Below are positions 28,301-30,946 of a DNA stretch of 30,946 nt, piece after piece (the first letter of the stretch is position 1; every line of letters begins with the position of its first letter). A program made the translations under genes and the position numbers. The notes below the pieces were generated by a model. It saw only the letters and a list, made by a program, of their open reading frames with translations, was not told where the DNA came from and searched no databases. Source of the DNA: Saccoglossus kowalevskii (taxonomy: Eukaryota > Hemichordata > Enteropneusta > Harrimaniidae); the NCBI RefSeq assembly GCF_000003605.2, contig NW_003153746.1:151541-182486 (forward strand), read 5' to 3'.

Positions 28301-30925
28301 ATTTGATTGAAATGATAATCATGATTTTTCATTTCCATGAAATCAACAATTTAGTAATTTCCCACATTATAAATCACTATGGTAGCCATCTTGAATAATT
28401 CCAGATATATACAAATATTGTTGGGAATTCAAACTTTTTTTTGGTTTCATCTATCATTCAATATATCATTTAGCAGAGACATCTCTACCATTTAAAACAG
28501 ATTGTCACATCTGAAAGGTTTTTTTTTTTTTGCTACGGCATATGCATAATGCTTTCATGAATCTGATTTCGGTCACAATGTTCTGTAATGTGCAAATCTA
28601 TGCACTGACTGGAATTGTCTTCTGGTACGTATTTAAAAAAAAAAATTTTAATAGCATCACATCTTTAAAAACGTACATCATTATTACATGTTATTTTTTA
28701 ATACTTATTTATTTATCTTTTCCAGAGATCGCTTATTTTAGTGCAAACACAAAGGAAATGATTCCGGGCGTCTCAACACAAATACTGCATATGAAGATCA
28801 TCAGTGGCCAACAGTTTCCCAAACCAAAGGGGTCAGGTGCTAAGGGTGATGTAAGTCACATGGTTTTATACGAATAATAAACTTGAAAGTTCCACATGTG
28901 GGTATCAATTTTAAAATGTGTAAGCTCATTGAAGAAAATGATACGCTATCTTCTGACTATGCATTATCAGAAAGCATTTCTTCTTGAATAAAATACATCA
29001 CTTTAACACACAAATAAATGCTATTTCATTATGCCATGGGACAATAACTACATGGTTTGACGTAATAAACCAATGAATACTGTCATACAATTTATGACCA
29101 AAATTATGAGCAGGCTTCTACCTTATTTTGGTTTCTTCTTAGGTCATTGATCCTTATGTTTCCATGGAAATATTTGGCATCCCAGCTGACTGTGCTGAAG
29201 AAAGAACAAAGACAGTTCAACATAATGGTGAGATGGGATTCCACAAACACTTTGTATATTAACGACTTCTGGATAAAATTGATAAATTTGATGTTGGGTG
29301 GCCTATTTCCAAAATCGACAACAGATACTTACGATAGTTTGACTTTTGTAATTGAGTATTTGAGCAGAAATAGACAATACTACTGCACAGATGTAGTACA
29401 TTTCACATTTCTCATTTGCTTTATAGGTTACAATCCACTATTTGATGAAAGTTTTGAGTTTACAGTGAATTTACCTGAGTTAGCCTTAGTGAGATTTGTT
29501 GTCTTAGATGATGATTACATAGGAGATGAATTTATTGGACAGTATACCATTCCATTTGAGTGCTTACAACCAGGTAGGTATTGTGATTGGTTGAATGTAA
29601 TCATGTGATGTAATTTATGCAAATTATTTACATTTATTTACCATGTGATTGGTTAAATGTACTTAAGTGGTGTATGCAAATTTCTTCCGTTTTAAAGACT
29701 TTATGATTGGTTAAAAGAAACCATGTGATTTGAATATTACCATATTTGCAAAATTAATCTCCTTAGTTACAGCATAATTTAACAAAATTTTGTGATTAAG
29801 TGTAATATTTTTCGCAGGTTACAGGCATATTCGTCTTCTCTCGAATACGGGGGAGATTCTTGGGAATGCTTCATTATTTGTGCATATCGCTATTACTAAC
29901 AGAAGAGGAGGAGGGGTAAGACAAGATTTGATGTACATAAGTTTATAGTGTCCATATTTAATATTTCATTTGGTCCACTATGACACATGAAGTAATGCTT
30001 CTAATGTCGTTATTTAGCTTCACTATCAACTAAGTCAATAGAGCAGAGCAGAGCAGGTGTTATTACTGAATCTTCGTCATCATTCGTCAGTTTCAACTTT
30101 ACATTTGACTTCTTCTTGAAAGCGACAGATTTGCTTACTTTGATACATGGTATATATGTACCTCAAGTGAACTTCTCTCAGATTTTGTTGATGGTATTTC
30201 ATGATGGTATCTTCAAATTTTCACTTCATAGAAAGCAACCAAGCGGGGTATGTCAGTGAAGAAATCACGAAGACAGCGAGAATATACCAATCTTAGGGTC
30301 GTTAACGTGAAGTGTATTGACGAGACTTTCAAGGTGAGGTAATTTAACATGTGTGATCACAGTGTCAAACATTTTTTATTGAGTCAGTTTACAGTGCTTT
30401 GGATGGGAATTAATAATGATTACAGATTAAGTTGTCAATGTCTTTATAATATAAGACATTGTTGATTGCCTGGATCATTTGCATGTGTTACTTGCATTCA
30501 ACACTTGGAGCGCCAAAGTCAATTTTCTGTCACCATTCACAAAATAAAATGTTACATTTTTGACCCAGTTTTTTCAAAATTTTAATCAATACCTGTAACT
30601 CATGAAAAAATTATTCCAAAATGATCCAAAACAATTTTGAATGCTCAAAAATAGGCAAAAGGTTGTTCTAAAATTGTGGCAAGAAAATGATGGTGCTGAA
30701 ACAATTGATATGTTTCACTGTTAATATTTTTTCCAGGTTGCGATTCAGCCACTCAGGGAAGCAACTGACCTCAGAGAAAATGTCCAAACTACAATGACCA
30801 GATTCAAAGAAATGTGTGGCTTAGCATCAATAGCGAATATTAAACAGTGTATCCGAGTGTTGGCTACAAGGTTACAAACAAGTTCTATTGACAATTTGGT
30901 ACTCATGTTACAAATGAAAGACAAG
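10245..30925 (+). CDS. PLCL: PLCL/PRIP-type phospholipase C-like gene, internal part, 22 exons (spliced; partial at both ends)
   Basis: The spliced frame joins exons 10245-10394, 12445-12660, 15841-15886, 17787-17916, 18063-18181, 18657-18720, 20093-20186, 20763-20880, 22082-22167, 23108-23228, 24100-24185, 25920-26002, 26384-26476, 26562-26661, 27238-27417, 27914-28021, 28726-28850, 29143-29227, 29427-29573, 29818-29915, 30232-30333 and 30737-30925 (2540 nt, about 847 residues, no stop). All introns are GT-AG except intron 3, which is AT-AC. Domain order is PH, EF-hands, X, acidic linker, Y, C2 and C-terminal extension. Family-specific strings include GKNTETLRN and SLDLVAN (PH), FLEAEQG (EF region), GEVTDEDE (linker), [20 protein letters not shown] (C2) and [12 protein letters not shown] (tail). 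These fit PLCL better than PLC-delta or PLC-eta. Vertebrate PLCL proteins bind Ins(1,4,5)P3, phosphoinositides, protein phosphatases and GABA-A receptor partners and lack lipase activity. This one keeps the catalytic residues. The N-terminal phosphatase-binding region and the C-terminus are outside the window. Confidence 0.93.
10395..12444. other. Intron 1 contents (2050 nt)
   Basis: GT-AG intron between the two PH-domain exons. It is AT-rich with several poly(A)/poly(T) runs and an eight-G run near 12080. The only structured element I see is an inverted-repeat element copy at 11703-11907. No exon-like open frame is supported. Confidence 0.7.
11703..11907 (-). mobile_element. MITE-like inverted-repeat element, copy A (reverse orientation)
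   Basis: Starts TATACTGTTAAATATTTATG and ends with AGCTAAAATAAGTACCTCACAG. Read in reverse complement it aligns along its length with the copy at 12912-13130, including the interior blocks AGTGAAAATAAATTCCATAC and CAGTGAAAATAAAATC. Both terminal repeats are diverged. It has no coding capacity. Confidence 0.75.
12445..12660 (+). CDS. PLCL: PLCL exon 2: remainder of PH domain (residues 51-123)
   Basis: The acceptor is TTTGTTCTCATCAG and the donor AAAG|GTATGT. The exon completes an Ile codon from exon 1 and ends in phase 1. It encodes [20 protein letters not shown], then [20 protein letters not shown] and the C-terminal PH helix ([10 protein letters not shown]). The K-E-V-R-x-G-K-N-T-E-T string and the SLDLVAN string are diagnostic for the PLCL family, while PLC-delta differs at both. 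The Trp in the final helix is the conserved PH-domain Trp. Confidence 0.95.
12912..13130 (+). mobile_element. MITE-like inverted-repeat element, copy B (best preserved)
   Basis: The first 40 or so bases (ATATACTGTGGAATACTTTA, then TTTTCGCTGGAATTAATTTT) are mirrored by the last bases (AAATTCCAAGCAAAAATAAA, then GTATTCTACAGTATAT) in reverse complement. The whole 219-bp element is close to a long palindrome. TA flanks on both sides fit the TA target site of Tc1/mariner-type elements, but the family cannot be named from one copy. It has no transposase. Confidence 0.85.
14633..15484. repeat. About 36-bp minisatellite with a 114-120-bp higher-order period
   Basis: About 23 variant units of the type AGTTACCTGGRCAATGCATC followed by a C-A-A-A-T-A-A-G-C-A-T-G-C-A-T-type end. 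In 14990-15310 three sub-units form a larger unit: the landmark TTTAATACCTGGG recurs at 15038, 15158 and 15272, spacing 120 then 114. Open frames on both strands across it are repeat artefacts. Confidence 0.93.
15841..15886 (+). CDS. PLCL: PLCL exon 3: 46-nt linker exon between PH and EF-hands (residues 123-138)
   Basis: The acceptor is TTTTTATTACAG. The exon encodes [15 protein letters not shown] plus the first two bases of an Arg codon. It has no GT donor: the next bases are ATATCCTTTTCC, a perfect U12-type AT-AC 5' splice site. Reading through reaches a stop at about 15945 and gives no PLC-like sequence. Joining after 15886 to 17787 yields MRDRWLKQMF, matching the conserved R-x-x-W-L-K-x-x-F entry into the first EF-hand of PLC proteins. 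The exon is small but is supported by phase on both sides. Confidence 0.85.
15887..15896 (+). promoter_or_regulatory. U12-type 5' splice site, AT-AC class
   Basis: The bases ATATCCTTTT follow the exon end GAGACAG directly. They match the known consensus for minor-spliceosome AT-AC introns (ATATCCTTT) at every position and would pair with U11/U6atac RNA. Confidence 0.9.
16036..16437. mobile_element. 402-bp foldback (long terminal inverted repeat) element inside the U12 intron
   Basis: The left arm 16036-16153 starts TTTGGGGTAAAAGTTGGGAA. The right arm 16319-16437 is its reverse complement with scattered mismatches, and both inner ends share CTAATTTGCATAAACAAAAT. The loop is about 165 bp. No clear target duplication and no transposase frame are visible. 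The open frames across it exist on both strands because of the symmetry. Confidence 0.85.
17767..17786 (+). promoter_or_regulatory. U12-type branch site and AC 3' splice site
   Basis: TCCTTAAC at 17767-17774 is a perfect core match to the U12 branch consensus (TTCCTTRAY). The branch A at 17773 lies 13 nt before the terminal C at 17786, inside the tight 10-15 nt spacing known for minor introns. The intron ends TTCCAC with no AG and no long polypyrimidine tract. Confidence 0.9.
17787..17916 (+). CDS. PLCL: PLCL exon 4: first EF-hand (residues 138-181)
   Basis: The exon begins directly after an AC dinucleotide (TTCCAC|GTGGTT) and ends at TTTAAA|GTAAGT in phase 0. It encodes [20 protein letters not shown] and then [20 protein letters not shown]. 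Residues D148 to E159 form a full 12-residue EF loop with acidic or hydroxyl side chains at positions 1, 3, 5, 9 and 12 and Gly at 6, so Ca2+ binding is possible. The AG inside AAAGCAG|ATG looks like an ordinary acceptor, but using it would delete the conserved WLKQ segment. Confidence 0.9.
17917..18062. other. Intron 4 (146 nt)
   Basis: Short GT-AG intron (GTAAGT ... TTATTCAG), AT-rich with a run of T. No internal feature is seen. Confidence 0.8.
18063..18181 (+). CDS. PLCL: PLCL exon 5: second EF-hand region (residues 182-221)
   Basis: The acceptor is TTTTATTCAG and the donor GTTAG|GTAAGG. The exon enters in phase 0 and leaves in phase 2. It encodes [12 protein letters not shown], then [20 protein letters not shown]. 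The F[16 protein letters not shown] segment matches the EF-hand region shared by PLCL and PLC-eta. The loop here is not a canonical Ca2+-binding loop, which is usual for the later EF-hands of PLC proteins. Confidence 0.9.
18182..18656. other. Intron 5 (475 nt)
   Basis: GT-AG intron (GTAAGG ... GTTTCAG). It is AT-rich, and its 3' end is occupied by a TA microsatellite. Nothing else is recognised. Confidence 0.75.
18627..18650. repeat. (TA)n microsatellite at the intron 5 acceptor
   Basis: About 11 TA units end six bases before the CAG acceptor of exon 6. They take the place normally held by the polypyrimidine tract and possibly the branch site. Confidence 0.95.
18657..18720 (+). CDS. PLCL: PLCL exon 6: EF-hand region, FLEAEQG motif (residues 221-242)
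   Basis: This 64-nt exon has acceptor TATGTTTCAG and donor CAAGGG|GTAAGT. It completes the split Arg codon and encodes [20 protein letters not shown] then G. The L[14 protein letters not shown] string is strongly PLCL-like. The region just upstream of the acceptor is a (TA)n microsatellite rather than a normal polypyrimidine tract. Confidence 0.9.
18721..20092. other. Intron 6 contents (1372 nt)
   Basis: GT-AG intron (GTAAGT ... GTTTACAG). Single-copy-looking AT-rich sequence. I see no repeat array, inverted-repeat element or exon. Confidence 0.6.
20093..20186 (+). CDS. PLCL: PLCL exon 7: last EF-hand region (residues 243-274)
   Basis: The acceptor is TTTTGTTTACAG and the donor GATG|GTAAGT, phase 0 to phase 1. 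The exon encodes [20 protein letters not shown] then [12 protein letters not shown]. The F-E-P-S-E-E-G-K-x-K-G-x-L-x-I-D-G string is the conserved helix that leads into the X domain. The initial ATG is an internal Met, not a gene start. Confidence 0.93.
20187..20762. other. Intron 7 contents (576 nt)
   Basis: GT-AG intron. It contains a roughly 70-bp fragment (20349-20420) of the dispersed repeat found at 21115-21830, and an AT-rich tract (20231-20296) that resembles one in intron 14 (27011-27068). Confidence 0.65.
20349..20420 (+). repeat. Fragment of the 157-bp-unit dispersed repeat
   Basis: AGACCAGTCGCAGATTCGTT, then ATGATATCTTCAATTCTTTA and ATTGAAATGTGCATTGCT. These blocks match the unit body and the end of the larger copy in intron 8 (21740-21790). 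Confidence 0.7.
20763..20880 (+). CDS. PLCL: PLCL exon 8: start of catalytic X half with first catalytic His (residues 274-313)
   Basis: The acceptor is TTTGTTTCTTCCAG and the donor AATAC|GTAAGT, phase 1 to phase 2. The exon encodes [14 protein letters not shown] and then [19 protein letters not shown]311 and N312 of the spliced product correspond to the first catalytic His and the first Ca2+ ligand of PI-PLC (by coincidence the count from the window start equals PLC-delta1 numbering here). Confidence 0.96.
20881..22081. other. Intron 8 contents (1201 nt)
   Basis: GT-AG intron splitting the H-N-T-Y catalytic motif. Most of its middle is the 157-bp-unit repeat element (21115-21830). The flanks are AT-rich with nothing further recognised. 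Confidence 0.7.
21115..21830 (+). repeat. Dispersed repeat element with about four 157-bp internal units
   Basis: Landmark CTCTAATTTTGGTGAATATT recurs at 21323, 21480 and 21637, exactly 157 bp apart, with blocks TGGACCTCTCTCAGATTYGT and ACTTCTTNTTRAAAACC in each unit. The outer units are more diverged. The left end has GCGAAGCTCATCATATGAGT and CGTCGT-rich sequence; the right end has AGCGGAGCTATCTCAGCC. Fragments of the same family occur at 20349-20420 and 30040-30225. It has no coding capacity. Confidence 0.85.
22082..22167 (+). CDS. PLCL: PLCL exon 9: X half (residues 313-342)
   Basis: The acceptor is ATAAACTCAG and the donor GTTGAAC|GTGAGT. The exon encodes [20 protein letters not shown] then QRGCRSVEL (last codon split). 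The G-P-S-S-x-E-x-Y-I-R-A-L string is classical for active PI-PLCs. E341 is the Ca2+-ligand Glu of the V-E-L-D-C-W-D-G motif. Confidence 0.96.
22324..22491. repeat. 42-bp minisatellite, four identical units
   Basis: Units begin at 22324, 22366, 22408 and 22450 with ATCATACTTTCCCCTATTCT and show no mismatch between copies, so the expansion is recent or homogenised. Each unit contains a pyrimidine-rich tract ending CTCAG|GTATTC, like a 3' splice site. Since 42 is a multiple of three, open frames run through it; they are not genes. Confidence 0.97.
22509..22720 (+). mobile_element. MITE-like inverted-repeat element, copy C
   Basis: Aligns along its length with the copy at 12912-13130: AATTTTCGCTGAAAAGGCTT, TTTGTATGGAATTTATTTTC, then TATTCGCTGGATTTTATTTT and the end AAATAAAGTATTCTACAGTA. 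The left terminal repeat is decayed (GTTGTAAAATAC versus ACTGTGGAATAC), while the right end is intact. Confidence 0.85.
23108..23228 (+). CDS. PLCL: PLCL exon 10: X half with second catalytic His (residues 342-382)
   Basis: The acceptor is TTTCCTGTCTAG and the donor TCACA|GTAAGT. The exon encodes [20 protein letters not shown] then [21 protein letters not shown]343 is a Ca2+ ligand. H356 in Y-H-G is the second catalytic His, which vertebrate PLCL proteins replace (by Thr, as I recall). A 32-bp minisatellite begins at the donor of this exon. Confidence 0.96.
23226..24078. repeat. 32-bp minisatellite starting at the exon 10 donor
   Basis: The consensus is TTGTTGTACTGTGTTGAGTG followed by TTACAGTATCCA, with many indel variants and shortened units over about 850 bp. 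The first unit overlaps the exon end: ACAGTAAGTATCCATTGTTG at the donor versus ACAGTATCCATTGTTG in later units. Open frames on both strands are artefacts of the repeat. Confidence 0.93.
23229..24099. other. Intron 10 (871 nt), almost wholly minisatellite
   Basis: GT-AG intron (GTAAGT ... TTATTTCCAG). A 32-bp repeat array fills it from the donor to about 24078, leaving about 20 bp of unique sequence before the acceptor of exon 11. Confidence 0.9.
24100..24185 (+). CDS. PLCL: PLCL exon 11: X half, IENHC motif (residues 382-411)
   Basis: The acceptor is TTTATTTCCAG and the donor GGAG|GTAATG. The exon encodes [20 protein letters not shown] then KCLTSTFG. E390 in I-E-N-H-C is the third carboxylate Ca2+ ligand of PI-PLCs; vertebrate PLCL proteins are reported to lack it, but here it is intact. 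Confidence 0.95.
24186..25919. other. Intron 11 contents (1734 nt)
   Basis: GT-AG intron (GTAATG ... GTTTACAG). It holds a 13-C run (25405-25417) and a probable degraded inverted-repeat element (25674-25850). The stretch 24190-25400 is AT-rich and has nothing I recognise. Confidence 0.65.
25674..25850. mobile_element. Possible degraded inverted-repeat element
   Basis: Bounded by TACTGTAAATGC and its near inverse TGGTTTTACAGTA, with an interior GTCAGTGAAAATAAATGG block as in the 12912-13130 family. The terminal repeats are short (about 10 bp) and the interior is poorly conserved, so it may be a related family or coincidence. Confidence 0.45.
25920..26002 (+). CDS. PLCL: PLCL exon 12: X half, [14 protein letters not shown] segment (residues 411-438)
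   Basis: The acceptor is TGCGTTTACAG and the donor CTGAAG|GTAAGT, phase 1 to phase 0. The exon encodes [12 protein letters not shown] then [16 protein letters not shown]438 is one of the two Lys residues that hold the substrate phosphates in PI-PLC. Confidence 0.95.
26003..26383. other. Intron 12 (381 nt)
   Basis: GT-AG intron splitting the K-G-K-K catalytic segment. It is AT-rich and ends in a 12-T tract before CAG. No internal feature is seen. Confidence 0.75.
26384..26476 (+). CDS. PLCL: PLCL exon 13: end of X half and short acidic X-Y linker (residues 439-469)
   Basis: The acceptor is a run of T followed by CAG and the donor is AAAAGA|GTGAGT; both ends are phase 0. The exon encodes [20 protein letters not shown] then [12 protein letters not shown]440 is the second substrate-phosphate Lys. 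The G-E-V-T-D-E-D-E acidic cluster is shared by PLCL and PLC-eta. The linker before the Y half is only about 30 residues, compact as in PLCL and PLC-delta, and lacks any SH2/SH3 insert. In active PLCs an acidic linker can block the active site until membrane contact. Confidence 0.95.
26562..26661 (+). CDS. PLCL: PLCL exon 14: start of catalytic Y half (residues 470-503)
   Basis: The acceptor is TCATTGTCAG and the donor AAATC|GTGAGT, phase 0 to phase 1. The exon encodes [20 protein letters not shown] then FHESAQN. The L-S-D-L-I-x-x-C-K-S-V-x-F string is the first strand of the Y half in the PLC family. Confidence 0.95.
26662..27237. other. Intron 14 contents (576 nt)
   Basis: GT-AG intron (GTGAGT ... 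TTTCACAG). It contains a C-rich tract and (CA)n run (26811-26861), an AT-rich tract resembling part of intron 7, and a pyrimidine-rich last 120 bp. Confidence 0.75.
26811..26861. repeat. C-rich tract followed by (CA)n microsatellite
   Basis: Several C runs of 4-9 bases separated by single A, then about 10 CA units. The opposite strand therefore has more than four G runs in 30 bp. Confidence 0.95.
27238..27417 (+). CDS. PLCL: PLCL exon 15: Y half with substrate-binding residues (residues 503-563)
   Basis: The acceptor is TTATTTCACAG and the donor CAGATTG|GTGAGC. The exon encodes [20 protein letters not shown], a helix ([16 protein letters not shown]) and then [20 protein letters not shown]510 and R537 align with the Ser and Arg that bind the inositol 4-phosphate in PLC-delta1. 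The residue two after the Arg is His (R-I-H-P) where nearly all PI-PLCs, and vertebrate PLCL, have Tyr (R-I-Y-P), the side chain that stacks on the inositol ring. Confidence 0.96.
27418..27913. other. Intron 15 (496 nt)
   Basis: GT-AG intron (GTGAGC ... TTTTGTAG). AT-rich, with no repeat or exon recognised. Confidence 0.7.
27914..28021 (+). CDS. PLCL: PLCL exon 16: end of Y half (residues 563-599)
   Basis: The acceptor is TACATTTTGTAG and the donor GAAG|GTAGGA, phase 1 at both ends. The exon encodes [20 protein letters not shown] then [15 protein letters not shown]. The A-L-N-Y-Q-T-P-G-x-x-M-D and G-Y-V-L-K-P strings close the catalytic barrel in all PI-PLCs. Confidence 0.96.
28022..28725. 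other. Intron 16 (704 nt)
   Basis: GT-AG intron (GTAGGA ... CTTTTCCAG). AT-rich with T runs near 28435 and 28520. No feature is recognised. Confidence 0.7.
28726..28850 (+). CDS. PLCL: PLCL exon 17: Y-C2 junction and first C2 strands (residues 599-640)
   Basis: The acceptor is TATCTTTTCCAG and the donor GGTGAT|GTAAGT. The exon encodes [17 protein letters not shown] then [16 protein letters not shown] and GAKGD. The Y-F-S-A-N-T-K-x-x-x-P-G-V-S string is specific to PLCL. The following I-S-G-Q-x-F-P-K-P strand opens the C2 domain. Confidence 0.96.
29143..29227 (+). CDS. PLCL: PLCL exon 18: C2 domain (residues 641-669)
   Basis: The acceptor is TTTCTTCTTAG and the donor AATG|GTGAGA. The exon encodes [20 protein letters not shown] and RTKTVQHN. 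The V-I-D-P-Y-V string carries the first Ca2+-region Asp of the C2 domain. The G-I-P-A-D-C string is typical of PLCL. Confidence 0.95.
29427..29573 (+). CDS. PLCL: PLCL exon 19: C2 domain core (residues 669-718)
   Basis: The acceptor is TGCTTTATAG and the donor CCAG|GTAGGT. The exon encodes [20 protein letters not shown], then [19 protein letters not shown] and [11 protein letters not shown]. The [24 protein letters not shown] run looks nearly identical to vertebrate PLCL and is the strongest single argument for family membership. Confidence 0.97.
29818..29915 (+). CDS. PLCL: PLCL exon 20: end of C2 domain (residues 718-750)
   Basis: The acceptor is ATTTTTCGCAG and the donor GGAGGG|GTAAGA, phase 1 to phase 0. 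The exon encodes [20 protein letters not shown] then [12 protein letters not shown]. The G-Y-R-H-x-x-L and [12 protein letters not shown] strings end the C2 domain as in PLCL. Confidence 0.96.
29916..30231. other. Intron 20 (316 nt)
   Basis: GT-AG intron (GTAAGA ... TTCATAG) whose 3' two thirds is a fragment of the dispersed 157-bp-unit repeat. Confidence 0.75.
30040..30225 (+). repeat. Dispersed repeat fragment abutting the exon 21 acceptor
   Basis: AGAGCAGAGCAGGTGTTATT at the left, then GACTTCTTCTTGAAAGCGAC, TTGATACATGGTATATATGT, ACTTCTCTCAGATTTTGTTG and ATGATGGTATCTTCAAATTT. These match the first unit of the element at 21115-21830 in the same order and orientation. Confidence 0.75.
30232..30333 (+). 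CDS. PLCL: PLCL exon 21: basic start of C-terminal extension (residues 751-784)
   Basis: The acceptor is TTCACTTCATAG and the donor TTCAAG|GTGAGG; both ends are phase 0. The exon encodes [20 protein letters not shown] then [14 protein letters not shown]. Nine Lys or Arg among the first 16 residues make a strongly basic patch. The R-E-Y-T-x-L-R and I-D-x-x-F-K strings continue in PLCL but not in PLC-delta, which ends at the C2 domain. A dispersed repeat runs up to this acceptor. Confidence 0.94.
30334..30736. other. Intron 21 (403 nt)
   Basis: GT-AG intron (GTGAGG ... TTTTTTCCAG). AT-rich, with no repeat or exon recognised. Confidence 0.7.
30737..30925 (+). CDS. PLCL: PLCL exon 22: C-terminal helical extension, continues beyond window (residues 785-847)
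   Basis: The acceptor is TATTTTTTCCAG and the donor GACAAG|GTAAGA; both ends are phase 0. The exon encodes [20 protein letters not shown], then [20 protein letters not shown] and a tail rich in Leu and Met. It matches the PLCL-specific C-terminal region, a predicted helical stretch that in vertebrate proteins is involved in partner binding. Roughly 100 further residues and the stop codon should lie downstream of the window. Confidence 0.94.
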
Positions 30926-30946
30926 GTAAGAAAAAATGAAATTTTG

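Overview
The window is animal (metazoan) nuclear DNA. It is AT-rich and intron-dense, and full of microsatellites, minisatellites and short inverted-repeat elements. Its one recognisable gene lies on the + strand: a long internal part of a phospholipase C-like gene of the PLCL/PRIP family (PLC-related proteins, catalytically inactive in vertebrates). I found 22 exons between 10245 and 30925. They join in one continuous frame and encode about 847 residues covering the PH domain, EF-hand region, X and Y catalytic halves, C2 domain and the start of the C-terminal extension. Neither the start codon nor the stop codon is in the window. The N-terminal exon(s) should lie upstream and the last part downstream. 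The intron density, repeat style and protein divergence suggest a marine invertebrate, possibly a lophotrochozoan such as a mollusc or brachiopod. That placement is inference and is weak.

Layout. Positions 1-10244 hold no exon I can support. This stretch has a 108-bp minisatellite (2824-3194), an (ATT)n microsatellite (7777-7862) and otherwise AT-rich sequence. Exons 1-2 (10245-12660) make the PH domain, exons 3-7 (15841-20186) the EF-hand region, exons 8-13 (20763-26476) the X half and the acidic X-Y linker, exons 14-16 (26562-28021) the Y half, exons 17-20 (28726-29915) the C2 domain, and exons 21-22 (30232-30925) the PLCL-type C-terminal extension. Introns carry at least three copies of a roughly 210-bp inverted-repeat element, a 402-bp foldback element, a repeat with 157-bp internal units, and minisatellites with 36-, 42- and 32-bp units.

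Two observations stand out. First, intron 3 (15887-17786) begins with ATATCCTTTT, ends in AC, and has TCCTTAAC 13 nt before its end. This is a textbook AT-AC, U12-type (minor spliceosome) intron, and only AT-AC removal restores the conserved RWLKQMF segment. Second, although the protein is clearly PLCL by sequence, it keeps the residues that vertebrate PLCL proteins have lost: the second catalytic His, the Ca2+-ligand Glu/Asp set and the substrate-binding Lys pair. It may therefore be an active phospholipase C. The one active-site change I see is Tyr to His in the R-I-Y-P motif of the Y half. Two intronic minisatellites also copy splice-junction-like sequence next to real splice sites.
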